Below, piece by piece: positions 50,225-60,300 of a DNA stretch of 64,000 bases. The position numbers and the translations under genes were made by a program. The notes under the pieces are model-generated. The model made no database searches, had not been told where the DNA came from, and saw only the letters and a program-made list of their open reading frames with translations. Numbering within the stretch: position 1 is the stretch's first letter; the number at the start of each line of letters is the position of its first letter. Location: NCBI GenBank assembly GCA_016200895.1, contig JACQDX010000148.1, forward strand, positions 1 to 64,000, in the 5' to 3' direction. Source of the stretch: Burkholderiales bacterium. Lineage in GTDB: Bacteria > Pseudomonadota > Gammaproteobacteria > Burkholderiales > Burkholderiaceae_D.

Positions 50225-50263
50225 GCAGGCGAATGCAAGAATGGGTGGGATCAGAATTACCGG

Positions 50264-50554
50264 CCCCCACAGATGCGCTTTCATGGTGGGAGCCATTTCC
50301 CGCACTACCGACTCAACGACCAGATGGAATTCCTTGACACCATTATTCATGCGCCATGGCAGCGTCCAGCCATTCAGGCTTACTACCGGATTATACGGGC
50401 GGCCATTCTTGGGCTGCAGCGGTGGCATGGTGTCGGGGCTGGTCTGTGTGACTGCTTCCGGCAAGGCTGCCAATGCGACTTTGCTGACACTGCTGGTTGC
50501 CAAAGCACCACAAGCGATGCCTGCCAATTTAAAAAAATCTCTTCTGGTACTCAT
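50264..50554 (-). pseudogene. Truncated multicopper oxidase (N-terminal 97 codons)
   Basis: The frame opens with a twin-arginine signal (STRRDFFKLAGIACGALA) and then matches the start of multicopper oxidases: LQPKNGRPYNPVVSLNGWTLPWRMNNGVKEFHLV and MKAHLWG. At codon 98 the similarity ends abruptly, 40 bases after the protease stop on the other strand, and the copper-binding HxH repeats are gone. It is the remnant of an oxidase gene cut by insertion or deletion next to the sedolisin gene. Confidence 0.88.
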
Positions 50555-50579
50555 AATATTTCCTTCGCAGATCTAGTGA

Positions 50580-50918
50580 TCAATGCGTTGCTTCTGCCAT
50601 GGCAGTTGATTTGACTGGATTCAGATTACTTGCTGATGGGCGACCCAGGAGCTCAGCCTGCAAGGCAGCATCTGCTAACCAGAATTGTTGCTCTGCATTG
50701 ATGGCCGCCAGCACGCTGTTGATTTGCTCGCGGCTGTCGGCCAGCAATTCACGTCGATGCTAGAGCGCCATCAGCTTTGGCAACTGACTGGCAACAGAGC
50801 TGCCAGCTTGGATGGGCATATCCATGACGCAGCCCAATTTACTGGCAACAGCAAAGCCCTGCAGGGGCAGCAGCACCAGTAACAGGCAAGCAATCAATAA
50901 ACACCAGGATTTTCTCAT
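50580..50918 (-). pseudogene. Internally deleted TolC-like gene with an in-frame stop
   Basis: ATG 50918 starts a signal-peptide-bearing frame (MRKSWCLLIACLLLVLLP) that stops at TAG 50760-50762 (codon 53). Beyond it, in the same frame, lies the typical C-terminus of an outer-membrane efflux protein (RRELLADSREQINSVLAAINAEQQFWLADAALQ). The central barrel/tunnel part is missing. This reads as a TolC-family gene collapsed by an internal deletion, once upstream of the multicopper oxidase. Confidence 0.75.
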
Positions 50919-50962
50919 GCGCTGAAGTTATCACAATTCGGGCTTTTCAATAAATTGCCGGA

Positions 50963-51568
50963 TCAACCCAGCATCAAATTCAAGGCCAGCATCAGCATCA
51001 CAATGCCAACCAGGCTGTCCAGCACCCGCCAGGCTATGGGCTTGGCAAACCAGGGTGCAAGCAAGCGAGCACCAAATCCAAGGGCGGCAAACCAGATGGT
51101 GGCGTTCAGGACGGCTCCCACTGCAAACCAGTATTTGCCATCTCCAGGCTGCTGCCCGCCTATGGCACCCAGCAACACTACCGTATCCAGATAAGTGTGG
51201 GGATTGAGCAAAGTCGCCCCCAGCACTGCCAGCACGGCCTTGCCCGCCGTCAGACTCAATTCTCCGGCTTCAGCCACCAGGCTTTGCTGACTAGCTGCGG
51301 CCCGCAAAGACCGCAGCCCATACCAGATCAAAAACGCCGCCCCGCCCCAGCGTGCCATCGTCAGCAAGACTGGCTGGCTATTGATCATGCCTCCTATGCC
51401 TGCCACTCCAGCCAGTATCAGCAACATTTCACAGACTATGCAGATCATCACCGTCAAACCCACATGCTGTTTACGCAAACCCATGCGCAAGACATGCGCA
51501 TTTTGCGAACCGATTGCCATGATCAGACCCGCACTCATGCCCATGCCCTTGAGTATAAAAGCCAACAT
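50963..51568 (-). CDS. argO: LysE/ArgO-family amino-acid exporter
   Basis: An exporter of basic amino acids of about 201 aa with six hydrophobic helices. The conserved start GMGMSAGLIMAIGSQNAHVLRMGLRKQH and the NPHTYLDTVVLLGAIGG block define the ArgO/LysE group. GGGAG lies seven bases before the ATG at 51568; a second ATG three bases earlier is less well placed. Divergent from an ArgP regulator, the same arrangement as in other proteobacteria. Confidence 0.92.
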   Translation of the reverse strand: MLAFILKGMGMSAGLIMAIGSQNAHVLRMGLRKQHVGLTVMICIVCEMLLILAGVAGIGGMINSQPVLLTMARWGGAAFLIWYGLRSLRAAASQQSLVAEAGELSLTAGKAVLAVLGATLLNPHTYLDTVVLLGAIGGQQPGDGKYWFAVGAVLNATIWFAALGFGARLLAPWFAKPIAWRVLDSLVGIVMLMLALNLMLG

Positions 51569-51683
51569 CATCAGTCTCCCGTTTGTCGATGTAGTGATTG
51601 TGGGGAGAAAAAGGTTTAATATGAAGTTAATTTAAAATATTTACGATTTCATTAAATTTTCTTAATTTAATTAATTCTTTGAA

Positions 51684-51711
51684 TTTCTCTGTGTCTCTGT
51701 GTCTCTGTGTT
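51684..51711 (-). repeat. Dispersed CACAGAG-type repeat, copy 2
   Basis: Reverse complement of the repeat at 13739-13766, with two differences in 28 bases. It lies in the argO/argP intergenic region. Confidence 0.7.
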
Positions 51712-51762
51712 TAGTGGCCTTTACTCAAAACTCCACAGACTTATGAATATACCTAAAAAAAT

Positions 51763-52674
51763 ATGCAAACCCGACTAGACAGCCGCCAATGCGAAGCCTT
51801 TCTCAGTGTCATTGACCATGGCAGCCTGGAACAGGCAGCCCAAGCGATAAACCTGACCAGTTCTGCCATTTCCCAGCGCATCAAGGCACTGGAAATGGAC
51901 CTGGGCAATACCCTGCTGGTACGCAGCCGCCCCTGCCGTGCCACGGCGGCCGGGCAAAAACTGGTGCAACACTTGCGGCGGGTGGCAGAGCTTGAACAGG
52001 ATTTGCAAAGTGAATTTGCTGGCCAGCAAAGTTCCGCCATCTGCATTGCGCTTGGCGTCAATGCCGATAGTCTTGATAGCTGGTTACTACCAGCTCTGGC
52101 AGAATTTTTGATCGCTGAAAATATCTTGCTTGAAGTATTGATCGATGATCAGGATCACACCCATGACTTACTGGAAAGCGGCATGGTCCTGGGTTGCCTC
52201 TCCGCGGAACAAAACGCCATGCGGGGTTGCCAGGCTGTGCCACTGGGTTTCATGCGTTACCATCCGGTTGCCAGCAAGGCTTACTGCCAACGTTGGTTTC
52301 CGCAAGGGATGACACGCGAGGCAGCCAGGCTTGCGCCAGTACTGACCTTCAATCGCAAAGATAAATTACAAGCGCAGATTTTGCTCGAACATTTTGGACT
52401 GCAGGAACATGCCTACCCCACACACTATGTACCGGCAACGACACCGTATAACCAGTCGATTTTACTGGGGCTGGGCTGGGGCGTGATTCCTGATGTCATG
52501 CTGGAAAATCTGGACCAGAACAAGCTGGTCAGACTGATGCCACATCACCCTGTGGATGTGGCATTGTACTGGCATCACTGGAAAGTACAGACACCAAGGC
52601 TGGCACGTCTGACAAATACCCTGGTCAGGCAAGCCCGCGGTAGTCTGCGGCAAATCAAGGAGCCAAATGAATAA
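51763..52674 (+). CDS. argP: ArgP (IciA)-type LysR regulator
   Basis: A 303-aa LysR protein. The winged helix (CEAFLSVIDHGSLEQAAQAINLTSSAISQRIKALE) with S/A-I-SQRI and the LGNTLLVRSRPCRATAAGQ block are typical of ArgP. It senses Lys/Arg and activates argO. It overlaps the diguanylate-cyclase gene on the other strand by 20 bases at its 3' end. Confidence 0.9.
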   Translation: MQTRLDSRQCEAFLSVIDHGSLEQAAQAINLTSSAISQRIKALEMDLGNTLLVRSRPCRATAAGQKLVQHLRRVAELEQDLQSEFAGQQSSAICIALGVNADSLDSWLLPALAEFLIAENILLEVLIDDQDHTHDLLESGMVLGCLSAEQNAMRGCQAVPLGFMRYHPVASKAYCQRWFPQGMTREAARLAPVLTFNRKDKLQAQILLEHFGLQEHAYPTHYVPATTPYNQSILLGLGWGVIPDVMLENLDQNKLVRLMPHHPVDVALYWHHWKVQTPRLARLTNTLVRQARGSLRQIKEPNE

Positions 52675-53923
52675 CTGGCGCGGTCTTGGGGTATACCTGA
52701 TTGCGGCCCTGGGATTTTGCTTTGTATAGCCATTCATCAGCCCGCTGTACCATGCTTTCCATGCTGTCTGCAGCCTGCAGTTGTGCCACGCCAAAACTGG
52801 CGGTAATGTGCAATATGCGGCCATCTGACAAGCGAATGGCAAGATCATGCTCCACTTTCTGGCGTATTCTTTCAGCCACTTCCAGTGCCGCGATCAGGCT
52901 GGTCTCCGGCAAGACCATGATGAATTCTTCCCCACCATATCGGACTATCCAGTCCACGTCTGCCCGCAATTCATCCGCCAGGCACTGGGTAAAGGCGATG
53001 AGTACATTATCACCCACGGCATGACCATATTCATCATTGATTTTCTTGAAGAAATCAATGTCACAAAACACCAGTGCCAAATGACGCTGATAACGCACAG
53101 CCCTTTGTATTTCTGCTGGCATGCGTTCATTGAATAACAGGCGGTTATAGCAATTAGTCAGGCCATCGGTAATCGACAATTGCTTCAGCGTTTTCATGGC
53201 GGCTTCGAGCTGGCTGGTTCTTTCTGCCACCAGGGCATCCTGATTGGCAATATGTTTTTGCAGGCTGTCCTGCATGGTACGAAATCCATCAACAACCAGA
53301 TCAATTTCGTTATAACCGTCTTTTGGTTTGCGTTTTAATTCCAGCTTGGTGGCCAATTGATTGGCCTGCAGGTTTTTGACAAAATCTGCCAGTTGGCGCA
53401 TGGGCTTCTCCAGGTCATGCCGTAATATCGCCACCACTGCCACAAAGATAAAAATCGACAATATGACAACTTCAGCAATCACAATAATAAAGCTGCGCAT
53501 CAATTCCTTGCGCAAGATGGTTTTATCAACCACAAATTCTACTGTGCCAACAGACTTGCTGGCATCTGCAGGAGCTGGTATGTCAAACCGCATATGTTCG
53601 CCATTTTCCAGGCGATTGACATCACCTCCAGTAAACTGTTGCCCGGTGCTGGCTCTGATGGAGACATAAGAAATCGTTTTATTTTTAAGGATTAAAGCGA
53701 CCTGTTTCTGTATGGTTTGCGGTTCTATATCCCAGATTGCAACCGACAACAAAGGGATATGGGCATGGGCAACATCATTCACGGTCATCGTGAAATTTTC
53801 TTCTATCGCCTGGTAGTTGAGCCATGCTTGCAAACTGCTGATACAGACCACGCACAGAATGACCCATTTGAAGACACGGCGTATCAACAAATTAGCGATC
53901 GGTTGCAAGGCTTGATTACTCAT
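52655..53923 (-). CDS. Membrane diguanylate cyclase (GGEEF) with periplasmic sensor
   Basis: A 422-aa enzyme that makes c-di-GMP. TM1 (about residues 18-36), a periplasmic domain, TM2 (144-167), then a HAMP-like linker and a GGDEF domain (about 250-415) with CDIDFFKKINDEYGHAVGDN and the active loop GGEEF at 330-334. The inhibitory I-site is not canonical: the Arg is one position further upstream than RxxD. It overlaps the periplasmic-binding-protein gene by four bases, so that protein is probably its sensor partner. Its product could feed the riboswitch at 47680. Confidence 0.93.
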   Translation of the reverse strand: MSNQALQPIANLLIRRVFKWVILCVVCISSLQAWLNYQAIEENFTMTVNDVAHAHIPLLSVAIWDIEPQTIQKQVALILKNKTISYVSIRASTGQQFTGGDVNRLENGEHMRFDIPAPADASKSVGTVEFVVDKTILRKELMRSFIIVIAEVVILSIFIFVAVVAILRHDLEKPMRQLADFVKNLQANQLATKLELKRKPKDGYNEIDLVVDGFRTMQDSLQKHIANQDALVAERTSQLEAAMKTLKQLSITDGLTNCYNRLLFNERMPAEIQRAVRYQRHLALVFCDIDFFKKINDEYGHAVGDNVLIAFTQCLADELRADVDWIVRYGGEEFIMVLPETSLIAALEVAERIRQKVEHDLAIRLSDGRILHITASFGVAQLQAADSMESMVQRADEWLYKAKSQGRNQVYPKTAPVIHLAP

Positions 53924-55044
53924 TTGCGCGAGTCGGACTGGGTCAATAATTGGCGGAAACTGAAATCATATTTTTTGAGGGCAGGATTAAGGAATTTACT
54001 GAATTTTTTAAAATCCACTTTATCAAAATTCTGCGCCCCGAATAATAGTTGGAAACGCCTGGCCTCTTCTGGCGTAAATAAAATAAACATGGACCTGTTT
54101 TGCTCCAGGCCTTCATCGGCAAAGTCCTTACCGTGATGATAGTCATACAGCATCACCAGGCCAAACGCACCAGTGATGAAATGGCCACCAGCGAGGGCCG
54201 TGAGGCTGCCTGACTCCAGTGCGGTAAAAGCTTCAGCTGACGTATTAATGGCACTGAAATGCGCATCTCGCCCAGGTTTGCCACCACGGGTGCGCCAGCT
54301 TTCCATTGCGCCAAAACTCATTAAATCATTCCCGGCCCAGACCAGCCTGGTCTGAGGATAGCGCTGATACAACCAGACACTCTGTTCCTGTGCCTTGGCA
54401 CGATTCCAGTCACCATAGACAACCTGGTCCAATACCACATTTGCTTCTGCCACTGCCTTGCGCATGCCTTCATTACGCTTATACGAGGTGGCGGTGGATC
54501 TGTCCCCGGCAATTGCCAGCATATGCAATTTGCCATCAGAACTAAACAATTTTTCAGCCTTGCCACGCTGTATCAGCGCCCGTGCAGTCAGGTAACCGGC
54601 ATCTTCCGCCTGTGGTTCCAGCACACCCAGCCAGCCCTTGTACAATTGGCGTGGCGAGCCGACTTTTTCTCTGTCACCAGCATCATTGATACCACTATAG
54701 GCGAAAAATGTCTTGATACTTGCCGCATCCAGTATGCGCAATGCTTCGGCGCCGACAGCATAATCATTCGACAAGATCACATAATCAGGCCGCTTGCTCA
54801 AGGGACGGGCGGCAATTTGTCTGGCATACTCCAGCGTCTTTAAGTGATCACGTTCGGAATAAGTCACTTCCAGCTGTATCCCCAGACTGCGGGCAGCAGC
54901 CATCATGCCATTGCTGGCAGTGACCCAATAAATTTCATCCGATTTTCCAGGGTTGAGGAAGATGACCGTCATCGCCACGGCAATACAAGGCATGAACAGC
55001 ACCATGCAGGCACACAGGCTTAAAATCAAACGATATATCCACAT
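53920..55044 (-). CDS. Periplasmic binding protein coupled to the diguanylate cyclase
   Basis: A 374-aa solute-binding protein of the type I (sugar/LuxP) fold with a signal peptide (LSLCACMVLFMPCIAVAM). The first domain begins VIFLNPGKSDEIYWVTASNGMMAAARSLG and includes PDYVILSNDYAVGAEALRILD. GGAGG lies five bases before ATG 55044. No permease or ATPase is next to it. Its ATGA overlap with the cyclase gene suggests that it reports a small periplasmic molecule to that membrane sensor. Confidence 0.88.
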   Translation of the reverse strand: MWIYRLILSLCACMVLFMPCIAVAMTVIFLNPGKSDEIYWVTASNGMMAAARSLGIQLEVTYSERDHLKTLEYARQIAARPLSKRPDYVILSNDYAVGAEALRILDAASIKTFFAYSGINDAGDREKVGSPRQLYKGWLGVLEPQAEDAGYLTARALIQRGKAEKLFSSDGKLHMLAIAGDRSTATSYKRNEGMRKAVAEANVVLDQVVYGDWNRAKAQEQSVWLYQRYPQTRLVWAGNDLMSFGAMESWRTRGGKPGRDAHFSAINTSAEAFTALESGSLTALAGGHFITGAFGLVMLYDYHHGKDFADEGLEQNRSMFILFTPEEARRFQLLFGAQNFDKVDFKKFSKFLNPALKKYDFSFRQLLTQSDSRK

Positions 55045-55089
55045 CCTTGCCTCCGCGCATCCCGTCTTGCCATGATGCGATAGCAACAT

Positions 55090-55557
55090 ATGCAGACCGG
55101 ACAGGTGCCTGTCTTAATTTCACACATTGATAATGGTGAACCGACAGTTTTTTACTTAGCCTCTATTTTCGCGGTTTTCAGACACGAAAAGTTGCTCATT
55201 CACAAAAACTCACATTTATACGCCTGAGTCAGGCGTGAATAGTGTAATCGTCAGGCCTTGCGGCTGCTGAAAATATCACTCGTTGCGATTTCATCTGGTC
55301 TCAAGAACCTGAAATCTGCTTGCAGAGGCAACAAGCTTGCCATGACTCCCCAATGTGGCATGCGACCGTCAGCCGGACATCTTGCTGATGCCGCAGAGCT
55401 AAAACTATCCGGGATACCTGAAATGCAGTATCTGACAAAAAAACCTCACCGTGAACGTTGCCTGCAATCTATAATTAAATCGTCTGGAACTTACCTCGAT
55501 CGGCTAAGCCTAGCCTGTTATCGAAGAGGATGCTTCTGGAAATGCCACGGAGCAAGC
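55090..55557. other. Divergent intergenic region before the kinase cluster
   Basis: About 470 bases. A TTG-start frame (55258 onward) runs in frame into the kinase gene without a stop but has no protein character and no binding site, so the kinase is started at 55558. A perfect 17-base palindrome ACGCCTGA-G-TCAGGCGT lies at 55220-55236 and may be an operator. Confidence 0.5.
55220..55236. promoter_or_regulatory. Perfect 17-base palindrome in the divergent region
   Basis: ACGCCTGA and TCAGGCGT flank a single G. Placed between the binding-protein/cyclase operon and the kinase cluster, it could be a shared operator or a short terminator-like hairpin. Confidence 0.4.
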
Positions 55558-57312
55558 ATGGATAATGACCAGCACCTATGTCAAAAGGAGTATCCAACCT
55601 CAGGTGAAATTTTGGTGGTGGAAGACACGCTGGCTTCTCTCAAGCTGCTATCTGACTTGTTAAATGCCGAAGGCTATACTGTACGTGAAGCCACCAATGG
55701 TGATTTGGCCCTGTGGACAGTATCTGTACGAACCCCTGATTTGATCTTGCTGGATGTGCGCATGCCGGGCATGAGCGGGCTTGAAGTCTGCCGGCGCCTG
55801 AAGGAGCAAGCGCAGACCGCAGCAATACCAGTGATTTTTCTATCTGCGCTGGCCGATGCAGACGACAAGATCGTTGGCTTTGCCGTCGGTGCCGTTGATT
55901 ACATAGGCAAACCCTATCATCCTGGCGAGGTATTGGCCAGGGTACGCACGCATATCAAATTAAGGCAATTAAGCCAGGAACTGGAGGCTGAGCGCCAGTC
56001 CCTGGAAGAAAAAGTCCAGCAACGCAGTGCCGATGTAAAAGCACTTTTGGACGCTGCAGTAGAGGTAGCCATCATTGCTACCGATACCCAGGGTCGAATC
56101 AAAGTCTTCAATCGTGGTGCAGAACGTATGCTTGGCTACACTGGGCAAGAAATGATGGGCTGTTCGCCAGCAGTATTCCATTGCCCAGACGAAGTCCAGA
56201 TCCGTGCCCAAAAATTTTCTACCTTACTGGGACGCCCTGTCAGCGGCTTCGAGACCTTTGTAGCGCTAGCGCGCGATGGTGTCACTGAGCCATATACCTG
56301 GACCTATATCCGCAAAGACGGACAGCGGCTGCAAGTGTCACTGGCGGTCAGTGCAGTGCATGATGTGCAAGGCAAGCTCAATGGCTTTCTTGGCATTGCA
56401 CGTGACATCACAGAACAACTCCATGCACAGGCTGAACTCATGAAACTGAACTCGCAACTGGACAAGCGGGTACAGGAAAGAACCTCTGCTCTGCAGGAAA
56501 CCACATTGCAACTACAGGATGCTCTCGATGATTTGCGTCTGACTCAAAGCAAGTTGGTGAAGGCTGAGAACATCGCTGCCATGAGCACAATCGTAACGGC
56601 AGTAGCCCATGAACTCAATACGCCGATAGGCAACTGCCTGACCATCACCACCACCCTCGCCGACAAGACAAAAGAAATACAACACAGCATCGTCGCCAAC
56701 GTGCTACGCCGCACTCATCTCGATGAATATCTGCAAACCGTGCATGAGGGCACCAGCATGCTGATCGGTGGCATGGAGCGCGCAGCAGAATTGGTTAACA
56801 ACTTCAAAAGAGTCGCAGAGACCGGTAGCAGCCTGGTGCGCTGCGAATTCGATCTGAATCAACATGTGAAAAAATTGATCGATCATTTGCGAAGCAAATT
56901 ACCAGACGCAAATTACCGGCTAGAGCTACAGACGAGTACGCATATCATCATGGATAGTTATCCAGAGTCCATAGAACAAATTATCACCTACCTGGTCGAC
57001 AATTCATTGCGACACGGTTTTGCCGGGTGTAATCACGGGTTGATGCATCTCACCATGCAATCGACAGACGACGGCCTGAGTTTGCTCTATAGGGATGATG
57101 GCGTGGGCATGTCTGAACATGTACAAAATCATATATTCGATCCCTTTTTTACGACCAGGCTGGGCCAGGGAAGCAACGGCCTGGGCATGAGCATATGCTA
57201 CAACCTGATCAATGGCCCACTGGGTGGCCGGATCGAAGTGAGCAGCCAGAGTGGCGCAGGTAGCAATTTCTTCATTTCACTGCCGCGCGTAGCACCGAAC
57301 AAAGAAATTTGA
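55558..57312 (+). CDS. REC-PAS histidine kinase
   Basis: A 584-aa soluble kinase. An N-terminal receiver (about 15-130; Asp66 in LILLDVRMPGMSG) leads through a coil to a PAS domain (about 160-285, VAIIATDTQGRIKVFNRGAERMLGYTGQEM, then IARDITEQ), a coiled coil, a His-kinase motif with His351 (VTAVAHELNTPIGN) and the ATPase domain (QIITYLVDNSLRHGF, DDGVGM, GSNGLGMSICYNL). GGAG lies five bases before the chosen ATG. It heads the cluster of signalling genes and is likely the first relay to the next hybrid kinase. Confidence 0.93.
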   Translation: MDNDQHLCQKEYPTSGEILVVEDTLASLKLLSDLLNAEGYTVREATNGDLALWTVSVRTPDLILLDVRMPGMSGLEVCRRLKEQAQTAAIPVIFLSALADADDKIVGFAVGAVDYIGKPYHPGEVLARVRTHIKLRQLSQELEAERQSLEEKVQQRSADVKALLDAAVEVAIIATDTQGRIKVFNRGAERMLGYTGQEMMGCSPAVFHCPDEVQIRAQKFSTLLGRPVSGFETFVALARDGVTEPYTWTYIRKDGQRLQVSLAVSAVHDVQGKLNGFLGIARDITEQLHAQAELMKLNSQLDKRVQERTSALQETTLQLQDALDDLRLTQSKLVKAENIAAMSTIVTAVAHELNTPIGNCLTITTTLADKTKEIQHSIVANVLRRTHLDEYLQTVHEGTSMLIGGMERAAELVNNFKRVAETGSSLVRCEFDLNQHVKKLIDHLRSKLPDANYRLELQTSTHIIMDSYPESIEQIITYLVDNSLRHGFAGCNHGLMHLTMQSTDDGLSLLYRDDGVGMSEHVQNHIFDPFFTTRLGQGSNGLGMSICYNLINGPLGGRIEVSSQSGAGSNFFISLPRVAPNKEI

Positions 57313-57363
57313 TAGTACGGCTTTACGGGATCTGTTTTCATCTTCACATGAGGACTGCAAACC

Positions 57364-60300
57364 ATGTTTTTACGAAGCATGTTCTGGAAACTGTTCTTGC
57401 CTATCGGCATAGTCCTGATGGCGAGTGCTATTGCCGCCTCCTTGTATTTACCTTTTATCATCCGCAACAATGCCGAACAGGATGCAGTGGCAGCAGGTAA
57501 GGAAACTGTATCGCAATTCATCAAATTGCGGCAATACTATACAGAGAATGTCATTTCCAAAATTAATGGCAAGGCTGGCCTTACCGTCGCGGCAAATCAC
57601 CAGCATGATCCCAACGCTGTGCCACTACCGGCGACCATGATCCATGAACTGTCAGACATGTTCGACACCTCAGGTATGAGCCTGAAATTGTACAGCCCCT
57701 ATCCTTTCCCGAATCGCCAGGGGCGGATACTGGATAAATTCGGGCAAGATGCATGGAACTATTTGCAACAGAATCCAGACAAGGTTTTTTACCGGACCGA
57801 ATCTTTGGGTGACCGTACCATGGTCAGGGTGGCAATCGCCGATCGCATGACAGCTCAGGCATGTGTGAGTTGTCATAACACGACGGCCGGCAGTCCCAAG
57901 ACGGACTGGCGGCTTGGTGATGTACGCGGCATACTGGAAGTCGATTCGAGCAAACAACTTGACAGCGGCCATTATGTCTTGACACAGGTCCTGGTGACCT
58001 TGGGAGTCATCCTGCTGCTCATCGCGGCATTCCTGCGATTTGCCTATCAGCGCAGCATTGCCCGTCCCATGCATGATGCACTGCAGATAGCTCATGCCCT
58101 GACCGAAGGCAATGCAGAAAAAATCAGCGGCATCGAAGCCATTGCAGATGGCAATCTGGACAAGCAGCTGGCCTTGACAGTGTTACCCAAACTTGAAACT
58201 GGCAGCATCGCCAATGATGAAGCGGGCAAGCTGCTGCAATCTGTCATCAGCATGGGTGCCACGCAAATGAGTTTTGATATGGCTTTTGCCAAAATGCGTA
58301 GTACCTTGCGCGACAATCGGGAGACAGAAGAGACGCGCGACTGGATAAAGAGCGGGCAAAATGAATTGAATGCCTTGATGCGCGGTGAACATGAGACCAC
58401 ATACCTGGCAAAAAAAATACTCAGCTTCCTGATTGCAAGAACCGGCGCCAGTTGCGGTGCCCTTTATCTCTACAACCCAGATCTTCAGGAATTACAGCTC
58501 AGTGCCAGTCATGCCCTGGCGGACGAACAACAATTGCGTGCCCGTTTTGCGCTTGGCGAGGGTCTGGTTGGCCAGTCTGCCATGGAACGTAACACACTGC
58601 ATATGACGGATTTGCCAGTTAACTACATGCCTATCGTGTCGGCATTGGGCCAGGCAAAGACACTTAACCTGATGGTCATCCCACTAATCCATGCCGACAA
58701 TTTGATCGGTGTACTGGAAATCGCTGCTTACCGGAATTACAGCGCTTCACAGCTGGAATTTCTGCAACTGGCCAAGGAGGGTATAGCCATTGGTTTAGGT
58801 GTTGCGCTTTCACGCAAAAGAACGCAAGAGTTGCTGGAACAAGCTACGCAGCAAGCCGAAGAACTGCGGGTGCAACAGGAGCAATTGCAGCAATCCAATG
58901 AAGAGCTGGAAGAACGTGCACAGATGCTGGAGCAACAACGCGAACTGATACGTGTCAAGAGCCAGGAAATAGAGAACAGCAACGCCCAACTGCAACGCAA
59001 AGCCGAAGAACTGGAACGCACCAGTACCTATAAATCTGAATTCCTGGCCAACATGTCTCATGAATTGCGGACACCCCTCAATAGCATGTTGATACTCTCC
59101 AGTCTATTGCGCGACAACAAGGAGGGAAAGCTGAGCGAGCGTCAGGTGGAATATGCCGCCACCATACATGGTGCGGGAAAGGACTTGCTGAATCTCATCA
59201 ATGATATTCTCGACCTGTCCAAGATCGAAGCCGGGCGGCTGGAATTGAATCTGGCCGAGACTAGTGTATCCGGACTGATTGATGAGTTGCACAATTTATT
59301 CCTGCCCCTGGCAGAAAAGCAGCACCTGGACTTTCTCTTGAATGCTCAAGCCGATGTCCCGGCAACATTGCTGACCGACTCCCAGCGTACTCAGCAAATC
59401 CTCAAAAATCTATTGGCAAATGCCTTCAAATTTACCACTCATGGGCAAATCAGGTTGAATATTCATTATTCTGCTGCAGCATCCAATACCTTGAAACGTG
59501 CAGCAATAGCCTTCGCGGTGAGCGATAGCGGTATCGGCATTGCAGCAGACAAACAAGAACAGATATTCCACGCATTTCAACAAGCCGACGGTTCTACCAG
59601 CCGCAAATATGGGGGAACTGGCCTGGGGTTATCAATTTCACGCCAGTTGGCGCAACGCATGGGAGGAGATATCACTCTCAGCAGTGTGTCAGGAAAAGGC
59701 AGCATATTCACCCTGCTATTGCCCATCATCGCCAGTGAGACTGAATTGACGGCAGCAGTAATGCCCGCAAAAATTTCGCTGCCGGTCGCACTACCAACTC
59801 CGGCTATACTGTCTGAAACCGTGAATACAGTCATTGCGCCCATCCAACCAGTCAACATTCAGGATGATCGCGATCTGGCCCGTCCCAACATGCGCAGCAT
59901 ATTGATCGTGGAAGATGATGCCGCTTTTGCCACCATTTTACGGGACACCGTTCGAGATCACGGTTTTCATGCGCTGGTTGCCACTGACGGTGAAAGCGGC
60001 CTTGAGACGGCTGACGAGTACCTGCCGAATGCCATCATTCTGGATATCATGCTGCCTCACATAGATGGCTGGGGGGTGATGCGTAACATCAAGGACAATC
60101 CCAGGACCCGCCACATACCGGTACATTTCATTACCTGCCTGGAAGACCGTCAAAAAGCCTTGAACATGGGCGCGATAGGCTTTATTACCAAACCAGTTGA
60201 TTCTGCACAACTGGATACGGTCCTGGCGCTCATTGCCAGTGCCATCGACAAGACATTGAAAAAACTGCTGATTGTCGAAGACGACCTGGTTGAAGCACGC

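Noticed and set aside
55258..55557. Upstream extension of the REC-PAS kinase from a TTG codon
   Set aside because: No binding site and no domain content; the ATG at 55558 has GGAG at a good distance.
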